Source: Gordonia bronchialis DSM 43247
GTDB lineage: Bacteria > Actinomycetota > Actinomycetes > Mycobacteriales > Mycobacteriaceae
Reading direction: 5' to 3'
Length of the DNA stretch: 64,000 nt
Assembly: GCF_000024785.1 (NCBI RefSeq)
Contig: NC_013441.1
Coordinates: 310,001 to 374,000, forward strand
The position numbers and the translations under genes are program-made. Every line of letters begins with the position of its first letter. The first letter of the stretch is position 1. The notes beneath the pieces are model-generated. The model worked only from the letters and a program-made list of their open reading frames with translations. It did no database searches and was not told the origin of the DNA. Below, piece after piece: positions 8,223 to 16,204 of this stretch.

Positions 8223-8621
8223 TCACGTCGGGGAGAGGAGGGCGTCGCCGCGGGCGAGCACCTGCACCGCCTCGATCAGCTGCTCGGGGGTGGAGTTCTT
8301 CAGCAGGAACCCGCTCGCACCCGCGTCGAGGGCCTGGAACAGGTAGTCCTCGCGGTTGAACGTCGTGAGCACGAGCACCGAGGGGCGGCCCTCCCCGGCG
8401 TGCGCCGAGACGATGCGGCGGGTGGCCTCGAGTCCGTCCATGCCGGGCATCTGCACGTCCATGCACACGACGTCGGGTCGGAGGGTCTCGACGACGGCGA
8501 CCGCGGCGGCGCCATCGGCCGCCTCGCCGACGACCTCGATGCCGGGCTCGGAGTCGAGGATCGTGCGGAAGCCGGCGCGCACGAGCGCCTGGTCGTCGAC
8601 GATGAGCACGCGCACGCTCAC
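8223..8621 (-). pseudogene. NarL-type response regulator, receiver domain only (frameshifted and truncated)
   Basis: From a GTG at 8621, overlapping the kinase stop, the frame encodes a complete receiver domain: acidic pair VDD, phospho-acceptor Asp55 in VVCMDVQMPG, and the conserved Lys in FLLKNS. It ends at ALLSPT, where relatives continue with VTRR and a LuxR-type helix-turn-helix. A missing G in ACGTGACC would restore VTRAVIAAAARR, but no helix-turn-helix follows before tRNA-Ser. The output domain is therefore gone by truncation as well as frameshift. It was presumably the partner of the adjacent kinase and can no longer bind DNA itself. Confidence 0.8.
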
Positions 8622-9949
8622 GAGGCCTCCCCCGTCCGTCGGAGTGGCAGGCCGGCCCGGACGAGGAAGCCGCCGCGGCGTCGCGGCCCCACCTCGAGGG
8701 CGCCGCCGACGGCCGAGACGCGGTCCCGCATGCCGATGAGGCCCAACCCGCCCGAGCCGGGGACGCCGTTCGCCTCGGCGCGCGCCGCGGCGACGCCCGT
8801 GTCGGTCACCTCGACCTCGAGCGCGCCCGGCTCCCACCGCAGCCGGACCTCGGCGCTCGCGCCCGGGCCCGCGTGCTTCCGCATGTTCGTCAGCGCCTCC
8901 TGCACGAGCCGGTACGCCGTCACCTGCACCACGGGGCTCGCGTCGCGGGGCTCGCCGATGACCGTGAGCGAGGCCGGCACCCCGCTCGCGATCGAGTCCT
9001 CGACGAGGCCGGGCAGATCCTCGAGCCCGCGCGGCGCCGGATCGACGGCCAGTGCGCCCGCCGCGGCATCCTCGTCACCCGTGCCGTGCCGGAGTGTGCC
9101 GAGGAGCCCGTGCAGCTCGGCGACCGCCTCGCGGGCGCTCTCCTCGATGGCCGAGAGCGACGTCGCCGCCTGCTCCGGATCGCGCGCGAGCACCCGTCGC
9201 GCTGCGCCCGCCTGCACGCCGATGACGGAGACGTGGTGGGCGACGACGTCGTGCAGCTCACGTGCGATGCGGAGCCGTTCGAGCGCGACGGCCTGCTCGC
9301 GCGACCGCTCGCGCTCGGCGGCGAGCTCGTCCGTCCGCTGCCTGAGTGCCGCGGTCGACCGGGCCGACGCCGCGGCGGCGTCGCCGAAGTACCAGGCGCC
9401 GCCGAAGTACAGCAGGTTCGTGAGCACGTTGATCAGGGCGAATGCGACGTACGGCGACAGTGGTCCGTCGGTCTCGCGCGCCAGCGAAGGCGGCAGATCG
9501 GGCGCGTTCGAGGCGATCACGAGCCCCCAGAACAGCCACACGAACATGGCCGCCACGATCACCGCGCGCACCGCGGTGGCGCGACGGCGGCTGCGTCCCC
9601 ACGCGCCGACCGAGTAGATCGCGATGAAGAGGGTGATGTTGCTGAACAGCGCCTCCCCGATCTGGGCGATGCCCCCGGCGATGAACGCCGCGCTCAGCAC
9701 CACCGCGACGACCTCGGGCCAGCGCCGCCGGAAGGCGAGCGGCGCCGTCATCGCCAGTGACCACAGCACCGTCAGCCAGAACGGCGCATCCTCCCCGTAC
9801 CCGGTGGTGCGGTAGAGCGCCGAGCTCGCGAGGGTGCCGGCGAAGAGCACGACCGCGAGCACGGCGTCGTATCGGCGGTCGGCGGCCGTCGGCGCGGGGC
9901 GGACCCACTCGACGCCGTCGATCACGGGTGGGGGGGTTGCGGTCACCAC
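8618..9949 (-). CDS. Two-component sensor histidine kinase (HisKA_3, NarL/DesK-type)
   Basis: This 443-residue membrane kinase has several hydrophobic helices in residues about 27-185, then a dimerisation region with the phospho-acceptor motif ARELHDVVAHH (His233). A HATPase_c domain follows, including TNMRKHAG and a glycine-rich GSGGLGLIGMRDR lid. Such kinases sense membrane or envelope signals and phosphorylate a NarL-type regulator. The partner, overlapping by 4 bases, has lost its DNA-binding domain, so the kinase may be an orphan. The gene lies in the foreign block, downstream of the arsR-type operon by 60 bases. Confidence 0.92.
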   Translation of the reverse strand: MVTATPPPVIDGVEWVRPAPTAADRRYDAVLAVVLFAGTLASSALYRTTGYGEDAPFWLTVLWSLAMTAPLAFRRRWPEVVAVVLSAAFIAGGIAQIGEALFSNITLFIAIYSVGAWGRSRRRATAVRAVIVAAMFVWLFWGLVIASNAPDLPPSLARETDGPLSPYVAFALINVLTNLLYFGGAWYFGDAAAASARSTAALRQRTDELAAERERSREQAVALERLRIARELHDVVAHHVSVIGVQAGAARRVLARDPEQAATSLSAIEESAREAVAELHGLLGTLRHGTGDEDAAAGALAVDPAPRGLEDLPGLVEDSIASGVPASLTVIGEPRDASPVVQVTAYRLVQEALTNMRKHAGPGASAEVRLRWEPGALEVEVTDTGVAAARAEANGVPGSGGLGLIGMRDRVSAVGGALEVGPRRRGGFLVRAGLPLRRTGEAS

Positions 9950-10008
9950 TTCACGCTAACGGGATGCCCCGGGCGGGGGCATCCGTCGCGCGGCGGAGCC
10001 GCCACCGC

Positions 10009-10575
10009 TCACCGCAGGCGGTAGTGCAGCCCGACGTGCCCGCTCGGGTGGGTCACCGCGTGGTCGAGCGCGAGCCGGCGCACGCCGAGGTCGGGCGGCG
10101 TGAACGTGCGCCCGGCGCCGATGAGGACGGGCACGATCCGCAGCCGGAGCTCGTCGACCGCGCCGGCGCGGAGCAGCCCGTCGGCGAGGGTCAGGCTGCC
10201 CCACACGATCACGCCGCCGTCGAGGGAGTCGGAGAGGGCGCGTGCGGCCGCAACGCCGTCGCCGCGGTGGATCCGGGCCGGTGCGTCGTCGCCCCACGGG
10301 GCATCCGTCAGGGTATTGCTCACGACGTGCTTCGCGAGGCGGGCGATGGGCGTGGCCACGGGCTCGATCGCGGGATCGGCGGTCGGCCAGTACGCGGCGA
10401 ACATCTCGTACGTGATGCGGCCGAGGAGCATCGCCTCGACGCCCTCGAGCATCTCGAGCTGATCGGCGTCGGTGGCGTTGAAGTCCTCGATCGCCTCGAA
10501 GAACGAGATGCCGCCGTCGGCGTCGGTCGCGAAGCCGTCGACCGAGACGATCTGCTCGACGATGAGCCGGCCCAT
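10009..10575 (-). CDS. Dihydrofolate reductase-like/RibD C-terminal domain protein
   Basis: A protein of 188 residues of the RibD_C/DHFR-like family. It starts LIVEQIVSVDGFATD and contains MLLGRITYEMFAAYWP, KHVVSNTL and VIVWGSLTLADGLL, all typical of the small stand-alone proteins of this group. They have an NADPH-type fold, but few have known substrates. The ATG overlaps the stop of the AHSA1-like gene (TGATG), so it belongs to an arsR - AHSA1 - DHFR-like operon. Part of the foreign block. Confidence 0.88.
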   Translation of the reverse strand: MGRLIVEQIVSVDGFATDADGGISFFEAIEDFNATDADQLEMLEGVEAMLLGRITYEMFAAYWPTADPAIEPVATPIARLAKHVVSNTLTDAPWGDDAPARIHRGDGVAAARALSDSLDGGVIVWGSLTLADGLLRAGAVDELRLRIVPVLIGAGRTFTPPDLGVRRLALDHAVTHPSGHVGLHYRLR

Positions 10576-11036
10576 CAGCGTTCCGCCGCGTCGAGGTGCT
10601 CGCCGAGGAGGTCGAACGCCGAGTTCCAGCCGTCGTAGACGTCCTCGTCGCCGGGCGCCGCGTCGATGCCGACGAGGTGGAACAGCATCTCGGTGCGGTG
10701 GCCGTCGAGCTCGCGGAGGGTGACGGTGATGAGCGGTGCCTCGTCGTCGGCGTCGCCCGGCGATCCCCACGTGAAGACGAGCCGCTCGGGCGGCGTCACC
10801 TCCCGGTAGACGCCGGAGGTCGGGTACTCCCGGCCGTCGGGTCCGACCATCGTGTAGGCATAGCGTCCGCCGGCGCGAGCGTCGACGGAGACGGTGCCGG
10901 CCTTGATCCACACGTCGCGCGGATGCCACCACTCGGCGGCATCGGCCGTCTCGGTCCACGCGCGCCAGACCAGCTCGCGGGGCGCGTCGAAGATGCGGGT
11001 GATGGTGAACTGCGCGGTCGCGGTGCGCTCGGTCAT
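10575..11036 (-). CDS. SRPBCC/AHSA1-family protein
   Basis: A protein of 153 residues with the START-like AHSA1 fold. FTITRIFDAPRELVWRAWTE at the N-terminus, then EWWHPRDVW and the C-terminal helix GWNSAFDLLGEHLDA are characteristic. Members bind hydrophobic ligands or unfolded proteins. ArsR-type regulators are often encoded directly upstream, as here, with a 4-base ATGA overlap. The ATG at 11036 was chosen from this coupling; longer frames are shadow. Confidence 0.9.
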   Translation of the reverse strand: MTERTATAQFTITRIFDAPRELVWRAWTETADAAEWWHPRDVWIKAGTVSVDARAGGRYAYTMVGPDGREYPTSGVYREVTPPERLVFTWGSPGDADDEAPLITVTLRELDGHRTEMLFHLVGIDAAPGDEDVYDGWNSAFDLLGEHLDAAER

Positions 11037-11371
11037 GAGGATTCCCCTTTCAGTCGGCGGAGGTGCTCGTCGAGCAGGTCGAACCGCTCGTTCCACTCGC
11101 CGCGGTGGCGCTCCACCCACTCGGATGCATCGTCCAGCGGCTCGGTGCGCAGGGTGCAGGTGCGCCACTGCGCGTGGGCGGTGCGCTCGATCAGGCCGGC
11201 GCGTTCCAGCACGTTGAGGTGCTGCGAGATCGCGGGTCGGCTCATCGCGAACGGCTCGGCGAGCTCGCCGACGGTGGCCGGCCCGGCGGCGAGGCGCGAG
11301 AGCATCGCGCGCCGTGTCGGGTCGGCGAGGGCCTGGAAGACCAGGCTGAGCCCGTCAGTGGCACCACCCAT
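11033..11371 (-). CDS. ArsR-family transcriptional regulator
   Basis: A 112-residue winged-helix protein. FQALADPTRRAMLSRLA opens the DNA-binding domain, MSRPAISQHLNVLERAGLI is the recognition helix and WRTCTLRTEPL the wing. It lacks an obvious metal-binding CxC motif, as is usual for the subgroup paired with AHSA1 proteins. AAGGAG (11380-11385 on the minus strand) is a good ribosome site for the ATG at 11371. It heads the arsR - AHSA1 - DHFR-like operon and probably represses it. Confidence 0.92.
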   Translation of the reverse strand: MGGATDGLSLVFQALADPTRRAMLSRLAAGPATVGELAEPFAMSRPAISQHLNVLERAGLIERTAHAQWRTCTLRTEPLDDASEWVERHRGEWNERFDLLDEHLRRLKGESS

Positions 11372-11411
11372 GTAAGCAACTCCTTACGTAACAGTTCGCT
11401 TAACCTAAGCG
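11372..11411. promoter_or_regulatory. Two dyads upstream of arsR-like gene, candidate operators
   Basis: CGCTTA-ACC-TAAGCG (11397-11411) is a perfect 6-bp dyad and GTAAG-N6-CTTAC (11372-11387) a second one overlapping the ribosome site. ArsR regulators typically bind such dyads over their own promoter. Their use here is inference. Confidence 0.5.
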
Positions 11412-11480
11412 GATGATGCGGCCGCGTCAAGACCCGCATGCCGATTCGCCGGACCGCCCGCGGCGCTGCGCTCAGTGCTC

Positions 11481-12023
11481 ATGACCGCCACAGCCGCTCC
11501 GGCGAGCACGCCGGGCCCCGACGCATCCGCCCCCAACCTGCGCCTGCGCGAGCGACCCTTCGACTGGTTCTTCATCGTCGTCTTCTCGCTGTTCACCGTG
11601 ACCAGCATGATCAGCGACATGCTGCCGACGCTCGGCGTCGACTTCTCCGAGCCGTCGCCGAACTTCCTCGTCAACGCCAACTGGTGGTACGCGCACGACA
11701 CCGACCCGCTGTTCATGCACCCGCCCGTCTGGATGCGGATCGTCACCGGGCTCTCGGCGTTCGTCTACCCGGTCTTCTACGTGCTGCTCGTCATCTCGCT
11801 CGTCCGGGGCTGGAACTGGATCCAGCTGCCGAGCGTCATCTACGCGACGATGATCGCCTCCATCACGGGCGTCATCGTGTTCGGCGTCGAGTTCTTCGGC
11901 GAGCCCGAGTGGGTCACCCCGAACCCGGCGAAGTTCCTCGCGTTCAACCTGCCCTACGTCCTCATCCCGATCCTGCTGCTCATCCGCATGCGCGGGCCGA
12001 TGCCGTTCACACGGAGGTTCTGA
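11481..12023 (+). CDS. Four-TM membrane protein, EXPERA/emopamil-binding-like
   Basis: A 180-residue membrane protein from an ATG at 11481; a GTG at 11475 is possible. It has four hydrophobic segments, the first at WFFIVVFSLFTVTSMIS, the second around AFVYPVFYVLLVISLV. Acidic and aromatic residues between the helices (NANWWYAHDTDPLF) and the overall length recall the EXPERA domain of sterol isomerase/TMEM97-type proteins. The role in bacteria is unknown. It faces away from the arsR operon, and a strong terminator follows. Part of the foreign block. Confidence 0.65.
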   Translation: MTATAAPASTPGPDASAPNLRLRERPFDWFFIVVFSLFTVTSMISDMLPTLGVDFSEPSPNFLVNANWWYAHDTDPLFMHPPVWMRIVTGLSAFVYPVFYVLLVISLVRGWNWIQLPSVIYATMIASITGVIVFGVEFFGEPEWVTPNPAKFLAFNLPYVLIPILLLIRMRGPMPFTRRF

Positions 12024-12060
12024 ACCCGGCCCGACGCCACGATCCGACGCGTCGACGCGC

Positions 12061-12098
12061 CGAACGGCCTCCCGCTCCATCGAGCGGGAGGCCGTTCG
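12061..12098 (+). terminator. Strong hairpin after the EXPERA-like gene
   Basis: A perfect 16-bp stem (12061-12076 with 12083-12098) encloses a 6-base loop. No long T-run follows, as is common for actinobacterial terminators. Confidence 0.75.
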
Positions 12099-12121
12099 TG
12101 CGCAGGGCCCGCGGTGCTCGC

Positions 12122-12133
12122 GGGCCCGTCCCT
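12122..12133 (+). repeat. Right copy of 12-bp direct repeat flanking the foreign block
   Basis: GGGCCCGTCCCT, identical to 8107-8118, 28 bases before the point where the oxidase sequence begins. Confidence 0.45.
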
Positions 12134-12160
12134 CTCAGCGCCGGAAGTGCGAGCCCAACC

Positions 12161-12843
12161 GAGGAGGTGACAGTGAAACATATACGGGTGCATGGGATCT
12201 GACGGTCCGGAGAAGGTCATTGCGATGGTGGCGCGATCACCGGGAGCGAGATACAGGGTGTCCTTGCGGCCCCGCAACTCGGGTGGTGGCGTCCGGTCGT
12301 TGATGGTGAGCACCTGGAACTGGACGTCGTGCACGTGGAAGTTGTGCGGCCAGTTGTCCACGTTGCGGACGCCCCATACCTCGGTGGTGCCCTCGGTGAC
12401 GGCGCGAAGTCGATGCGCGACATGGCCATTCGCTCGTGGTTGATCATGTGCCACTGCAGATCGAAGTTGCGACGCGGGACGCTCGACGCCGGCGCGATCG
12501 GAGCGATCTCGGCGAGCCGAGCGGGTACCTCGGCTGAGGTGCCGAGCACCCTGCCGGTCCGCAGCGTGAGCACGTCCACTGTGTCCTTGAGACCGAATCG
12601 GCGGGCGAGCCGCGAGTCGATTCGGCCGCGGTGCGCCGCGTCGGCGGGGTAGGAGCGCAGGAGTACCTGCTCGTCGGGGCGCAGGTCGACGACGATCTCC
12701 GCCCGCTCGCCCGGACTCAGGAAGATCCTCTCGGTGACAACCGGTTTCGGCAGCAGACCGCCGTCGGTGCCGATCAGGCGGAATTCACGGTCGTCGGAGA
12801 AGCCGAGGTGGTGGTAGCTGCGCCCCGACGACCCGTTGAGCAT
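12161..12843 (-). pseudogene. Multicopper oxidase fragment, truncated at both ends and frameshifted
   Basis: The minus strand from 12843 reads LNGSSGRSYHHLGF, the middle of a CueO/SufI-like multicopper oxidase. A missing G near 12413 shifts the frame after MSRIDFA. In the next frame the copper ligands are intact: NWPHNFHVHDVQF, and near the end HPYMFHCHLL, the type 1/type 3 copper centre. The protein should go on a further 15 or so residues but is cut at 12161 by the foreign block. The N-terminal half is missing, joined instead to a Fic gene fragment. It cannot make a working oxidase. Confidence 0.85.
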
Positions 12844-13093
12844 CGTCGATGTGTCGGAACAGTTCGTCAGTGGTGGTGACGATGTTCTCGATCTCGGAAC
12901 TCGCTTGTGCTTCGAGGATCGGTATCGAATTGATCAGCACGGTTGGGTTGGGCATCGACACCGCGGCCTGATCGAGCTTGGCGAGGGCGGAATTAGCGCC
13001 GATGACGGCCCTCAGGACAGGTCGTGTTTCTAGGGTATCGGCGTCGGGTGGCGGGGGTAGCGCATTGTACGGCACGTCCGGCTCCCAGGTCAT
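12844..13093 (-). pseudogene. Fic-family protein, N-terminal fragment
   Basis: From an ATG at 13093 the frame begins MTWEPDVPYNALPPPP and contains LINSIPILEAQASSEIENIV, the hallmark N-terminal helix region of Fic/DOC AMP-transferases. Around residue 83 (DELFRHIDDA) the homology stops and the frame enters the oxidase fragment. The catalytic HPFxxGNGR region is absent. A deletion appears to have joined the fic 5' end to the oxidase. A nearby dyad lies upstream. Confidence 0.85.
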
Positions 13094-13120
13094 GGGGTGA
13101 CATTCCCACACAATCGCCAA

Positions 13121-13153
13121 ATATGTAAACTTCTTGGCGGAATTTTTACATAT
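13121..13153. promoter_or_regulatory. AT-rich inverted repeat upstream of the fic fragment
   Basis: ATATGTAAA (13121-13129) and TTTACATAT (13145-13153) form a perfect 9-bp dyad with a 15-base spacer. It stands out in GC-rich surroundings and lies 28 bases upstream of the fic ATG, so it may be the former operator or promoter of fic. Confidence 0.5.
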
Positions 13154-13249
13154 CTGGGTTGCTTGTGAAGTTTCTTTCACCTCGTCGACCGTCGGCCCCG
13201 GCCGCTCACCCCCAGAATCTCCCACCCCGGTCTGCGTTACCGTCACCCG

Positions 13250-14464
13250 GTGACGACGCGTGAAGGACTCGGCCCGCGACTGCTGTTCGCGCTCGCGCTG
13301 CTCTCGGCGACCGCCCCCATCGCCACAGACCTCTATCTCCCGTCGTTTCTCGAGGTCAAGGACGCGCTGCACACCGACGCGACGCAGGTGCAGCTGACGC
13401 TGACGGCGTTCCTCGTCGGCGTCGCGGTGGGGCAGGTGGTGTGGGGTCCGGTGTCCGACCGCTTCGGGCGACGCTCACCGCTGCTGGTCGGGTCGGTGGC
13501 CGCGGTCCTCGCTGGCATCGTCGTGGTGGCCGCACCGACCATCGAGGTCCTCATCGCCGCGCGGTTCGTGCAGGCGTTCGCGGCGGCGGCGGGGATGGTG
13601 ATCGCCCGGGCCATCATCGCCGACCTGCTGCGCGGATTCGCCGGGGCACGCTCGATGACCCTGATGATGACCATCCAGAGTCTCGCCCCGGTGATCGCGC
13701 CGATCATCGGCGGTGTGCTCGCCGGGCATGTCTCGTGGCGCGGGGTCCTCGGCGTGATCCTCGGTGCCACCGTGCTGCAGCTCGTCTTCGCGGTGACCTC
13801 GGTGCCCGACACCCTGCCAGTCGAACGCCGCACCCGGCGCGTCGGATTCGGTGATCTGCTGGGCAGATTCGGCCGCCCGGCCTTCCTCGCCTATGTGCTC
13901 ACACAGGCCTTCGCCTTCGGTGCGCTGATGGCCTACGTCTCCAGTTCGTCGTTCGTCTACCAGCGGGTGCTCGGGGCGTCGACGGTGATCTACGGGCTGG
14001 CGTTCGCGGTCAACGCGCTCGGAATGACCGCGGCCGGACTCGTGGCGGCCCGGCTCTCGCGCCGCCACGTCCATCCGGCGACGACGATCGGCGTCGCACT
14101 GCCGGTGCTGGTCGTCGCGTCCGCGGGGGTGCTCGTCGCCGCGGTGTCGTCGACGAAGATCCTGCTCGTCGTGCCGCTGTTCATCGCGACCACCTCCGTC
14201 GGCTTCGTGATGGGCAACTCGGCGGCGCTCGCCATGGAACACACCCGCGACGCCGCCGGTGCCGGCAGCGCGGTCCTCGGCGGTCTGATGTTCCTGATCG
14301 GTGGTGCCCTCTCGCCACTCGGCGGCCTGGCCGGCGACGACACCGCCGTACCGATGGGGATCGTCATGTGCTCCTCGGCCGTGCTCGCTCTGGCCTGCTT
14401 CGTCGTCGCGCGCCGCTCGGTGGCCCGGAATCCGGAGTCCGAGGCGGCTTTTCGACGTCCCTGA
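13250..14464 (+). CDS. Bcr/CflA-type MFS multidrug exporter
   Basis: This 404-residue, 12-helix exporter has the family start LSATAPIATDLYLPSFLEV, where the Asp in the first helix is typical of the Bcr/CflA group, and the loop motif SDRFGRRSP. It should export chloramphenicol- or bicyclomycin-like compounds by proton antiport. The GTG at 13250 is the start. It is 46 bases upstream of the YceI gene, on the same strand. Confidence 0.88.
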   Translation: MTTREGLGPRLLFALALLSATAPIATDLYLPSFLEVKDALHTDATQVQLTLTAFLVGVAVGQVVWGPVSDRFGRRSPLLVGSVAAVLAGIVVVAAPTIEVLIAARFVQAFAAAAGMVIARAIIADLLRGFAGARSMTLMMTIQSLAPVIAPIIGGVLAGHVSWRGVLGVILGATVLQLVFAVTSVPDTLPVERRTRRVGFGDLLGRFGRPAFLAYVLTQAFAFGALMAYVSSSSFVYQRVLGASTVIYGLAFAVNALGMTAAGLVAARLSRRHVHPATTIGVALPVLVVASAGVLVAAVSSTKILLVVPLFIATTSVGFVMGNSAALAMEHTRDAAGAGSAVLGGLMFLIGGALSPLGGLAGDDTAVPMGIVMCSSAVLALACFVVARRSVARNPESEAAFRRP

Positions 14465-14510
14465 GACAACCCGGGGCGCACCCATCCATCGCCGACTACC
14501 CTCGATCGTC

Positions 14511-15083
14511 GTGAGCGTCGAAACCTTCACCGCCGACGACGGTGAGCTGCTGATCCACACCGGGGTGACCGGTCCAGCCGCCCGCACCGGGCACCGGCTG
14601 ACGATCGCGGTGCGTGCCTGGACCGCGACGGTCACCGTCGACGACGGAACCCCCACCGCCGTGGCCGCGACAATCGTCGTCGACTCCCTCGACGTGACCG
14701 CCGGCACGGGCGGCCTGACACCGATGACCGGTCCCGAACGTGCGATGGCGCGGTCGAACGCGTTGAAATCGTTGAAGGCCAAGAAGTTTCCCGAGATCAC
14801 CTTCGCCGCGTCCGACGTCGCCGAGAGTGCCGGGGGCTACCGGCTGACCGGGATGCTGACCATCGCGGGAACCACACGCGAGCAGATCGTCGACATCGCG
14901 ACCGACGAATCCCACCTCACCTTCGACGTGGCGCTCACCCAGTCCGACTTCGGGGTCAAGCCGTATTCGCTGGCGATGGGCACGCTCAAGGTCGCCGACG
15001 AGGTGCGTCTCACGCTCGACGTCACCCGTACCCACCCGCGGCCACCGGCCGCGGGGCAAGCCACCGAACGGAGCCTCTCGTGA
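14511..15083 (+). CDS. YceI-family lipid-binding protein
   Basis: A 190-residue lipocalin-like protein without an evident signal peptide. Family landmarks are MARSNALKSLKAKKFPEITF in the centre and LTQSDFGVKPYSLAMGTLKV near the end. YceI proteins bind polyisoprenoid or other amphiphilic ligands. The GTG at 14511 has TACCCT 8 bases upstream, a likely leaderless promoter. The stop overlaps the start of the dienelactone hydrolase gene, so the two are probably co-translated. Confidence 0.88.
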   Translation: MSVETFTADDGELLIHTGVTGPAARTGHRLTIAVRAWTATVTVDDGTPTAVAATIVVDSLDVTAGTGGLTPMTGPERAMARSNALKSLKAKKFPEITFAASDVAESAGGYRLTGMLTIAGTTREQIVDIATDESHLTFDVALTQSDFGVKPYSLAMGTLKVADEVRLTLDVTRTHPRPPAAGQATERSLS

Positions 15084-15817
15084 CCTCGTCCGTGACTGTC
15101 GAACGCATCACCATCGACGCCGAACCCGACTCCTTCGACGCTCTCATCGCCCGCCCCGCCGAGCCGAGCGGCCCACGTCCCTCGGTTCTGCTCGTGCATG
15201 ATGCGACCGGCGACGAAGTCGACACCGAACGGAATCTGCGGATCGTCGCCGGCCAGGGATACCTCGCGTTGGCGCCGCTGCTGTTCACCACCGGCCCGAA
15301 CAAGCTGGGCTGCATCGTTTCCGCGATGCGATCACTCGCTGTGGGCCACGGGCCGGCCTTCGCGATTCTGGAGCGCGCCCGCGTGACCCTCGCCGACGAC
15401 GCGCAATCCACCGGCGATGTCGCCATTGTCGGTTTCTGCATGGGTGGCGGCTTCGCCCTACTCGAGGGTGATGCGCGCTATGTGGCCGCAGCCCCGTTCT
15501 ACGGCAGCCTCACCAGCTATCGCCGGGTCCGCGCCGATACCTGCCCGGTCGTCGCTTCATTCGGTCAGCGTGATCCGCTGCTTCCGTTCGGTGAGCGACG
15601 GCTACGTCGGGTTCTCGACAAGCACGGGATCACCTCCGACATCAAGACCTATCCCGGTGTCGGACACAGCTTTGCCAACCAGATCGACGCCGTGCCCGAC
15701 CGCGTGTTACGCATCGCCGGCATGCACTACGACGCGGACGTGTCCGCCGACGCCTGGGGCCGTGTATTCGCTTTCTTCGCAGCACGTTTCGCCGAGCACG
15801 ACGAACATAGGGCTTAA
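15080..15817 (+). CDS. Dienelactone hydrolase-family protein
   Basis: An alpha/beta hydrolase of 245 residues. The nucleophile is Cys120 in GFCMGGG, with Asp in FGQRDPLLP and His in GVGHSF completing the Cys-His-Asp triad of dienelactone hydrolases. These open lactone rings in aromatic degradation, but many actinobacterial members have other substrates. The GTG start overlaps the YceI stop by 4 bases. The 3' end overlaps the convergent small gene by 4 bases. Confidence 0.9.
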   Translation: MTSSVTVERITIDAEPDSFDALIARPAEPSGPRPSVLLVHDATGDEVDTERNLRIVAGQGYLALAPLLFTTGPNKLGCIVSAMRSLAVGHGPAFAILERARVTLADDAQSTGDVAIVGFCMGGGFALLEGDARYVAAAPFYGSLTSYRRVRADTCPVVASFGQRDPLLPFGERRLRRVLDKHGITSDIKTYPGVGHSFANQIDAVPDRVLRIAGMHYDADVSADAWGRVFAFFAARFAEHDEHRA

Positions 15818-16122
15818 TCGTCGAGAATCGTGATCAGGAACGGATCACGGTTGAGCGGACCGTTACGGGCGCTGAGCCGCAGCGTTTCGCCCGGCTGTAC
15901 GGTCACCGTCTCGGGTGCCTTCCCGAGTATCGCCGAGAAACCGCGATAACGAATACCCACCGCCACCTCATGCGACCCCGGCTCGACCGCGACCCGCGTC
16001 GGCTGCGACCATGCAAGGCGATGGACGGCCTCGTCGACGACGACCGCGGGAGTGGTTGCGACCAGCAGGAACCACGCGTTCACGAAGTTGGCGGTCACGG
16101 TGACCTCGAGGGCGCTGTCCAT
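15814..16122 (-). CDS. Small conserved protein of unknown function
   Basis: A protein of 102 residues that I do not recognise. It is predicted to be mostly beta-strand, starting MDSALEVTVTANFVNAWFLL, with regular alternation (RVAVEPGSHEVAVGIRYRG, ETVTVQPGETLRL). That pattern recalls PEGA-like or immunoglobulin-like beta-sandwich domains. No signal peptide is evident. It overlaps the hydrolase stop by 4 bases on the opposite strand. Confidence 0.7.
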   Translation of the reverse strand: MDSALEVTVTANFVNAWFLLVATTPAVVVDEAVHRLAWSQPTRVAVEPGSHEVAVGIRYRGFSAILGKAPETVTVQPGETLRLSARNGPLNRDPFLITILDD

Positions 16123-16204
16123 GCCGGAAGCTTAGTCGCGTAACCGGCGGGGTGGCGGCGAGCGGAGGAGGTTCTTCTCCGTCTCTCAGTTTCTCGCCTG
16201 AGCT

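Larger units (their letters stand above)
8107..12160. mobile_element. Apparent horizontally acquired block next to tRNA-Ser
   Basis: Between tRNA-Ser and the multicopper oxidase fragment lie six genes whose codon use differs from their neighbours, with heavy GAG/CTC use and recurrent GCATCC/GGATGC words, recalling Microbacteriaceae. Both edges cut genes: a response regulator is truncated on the left, and the oxidase loses its last residues at 12161 on the right. A 12-bp direct repeat lies near both edges. No integrase or transposase is present, so the mechanism is unknown. The limits are approximate. Confidence 0.6.

Noticed and set aside
8052..13249. Duplicated tRNA-Ser 3' end as attR of an integrative element
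   Set aside because: No second copy of the tRNA 3' end (GGTTCAAATCCCTCCGC) was found on the right side of the foreign block.
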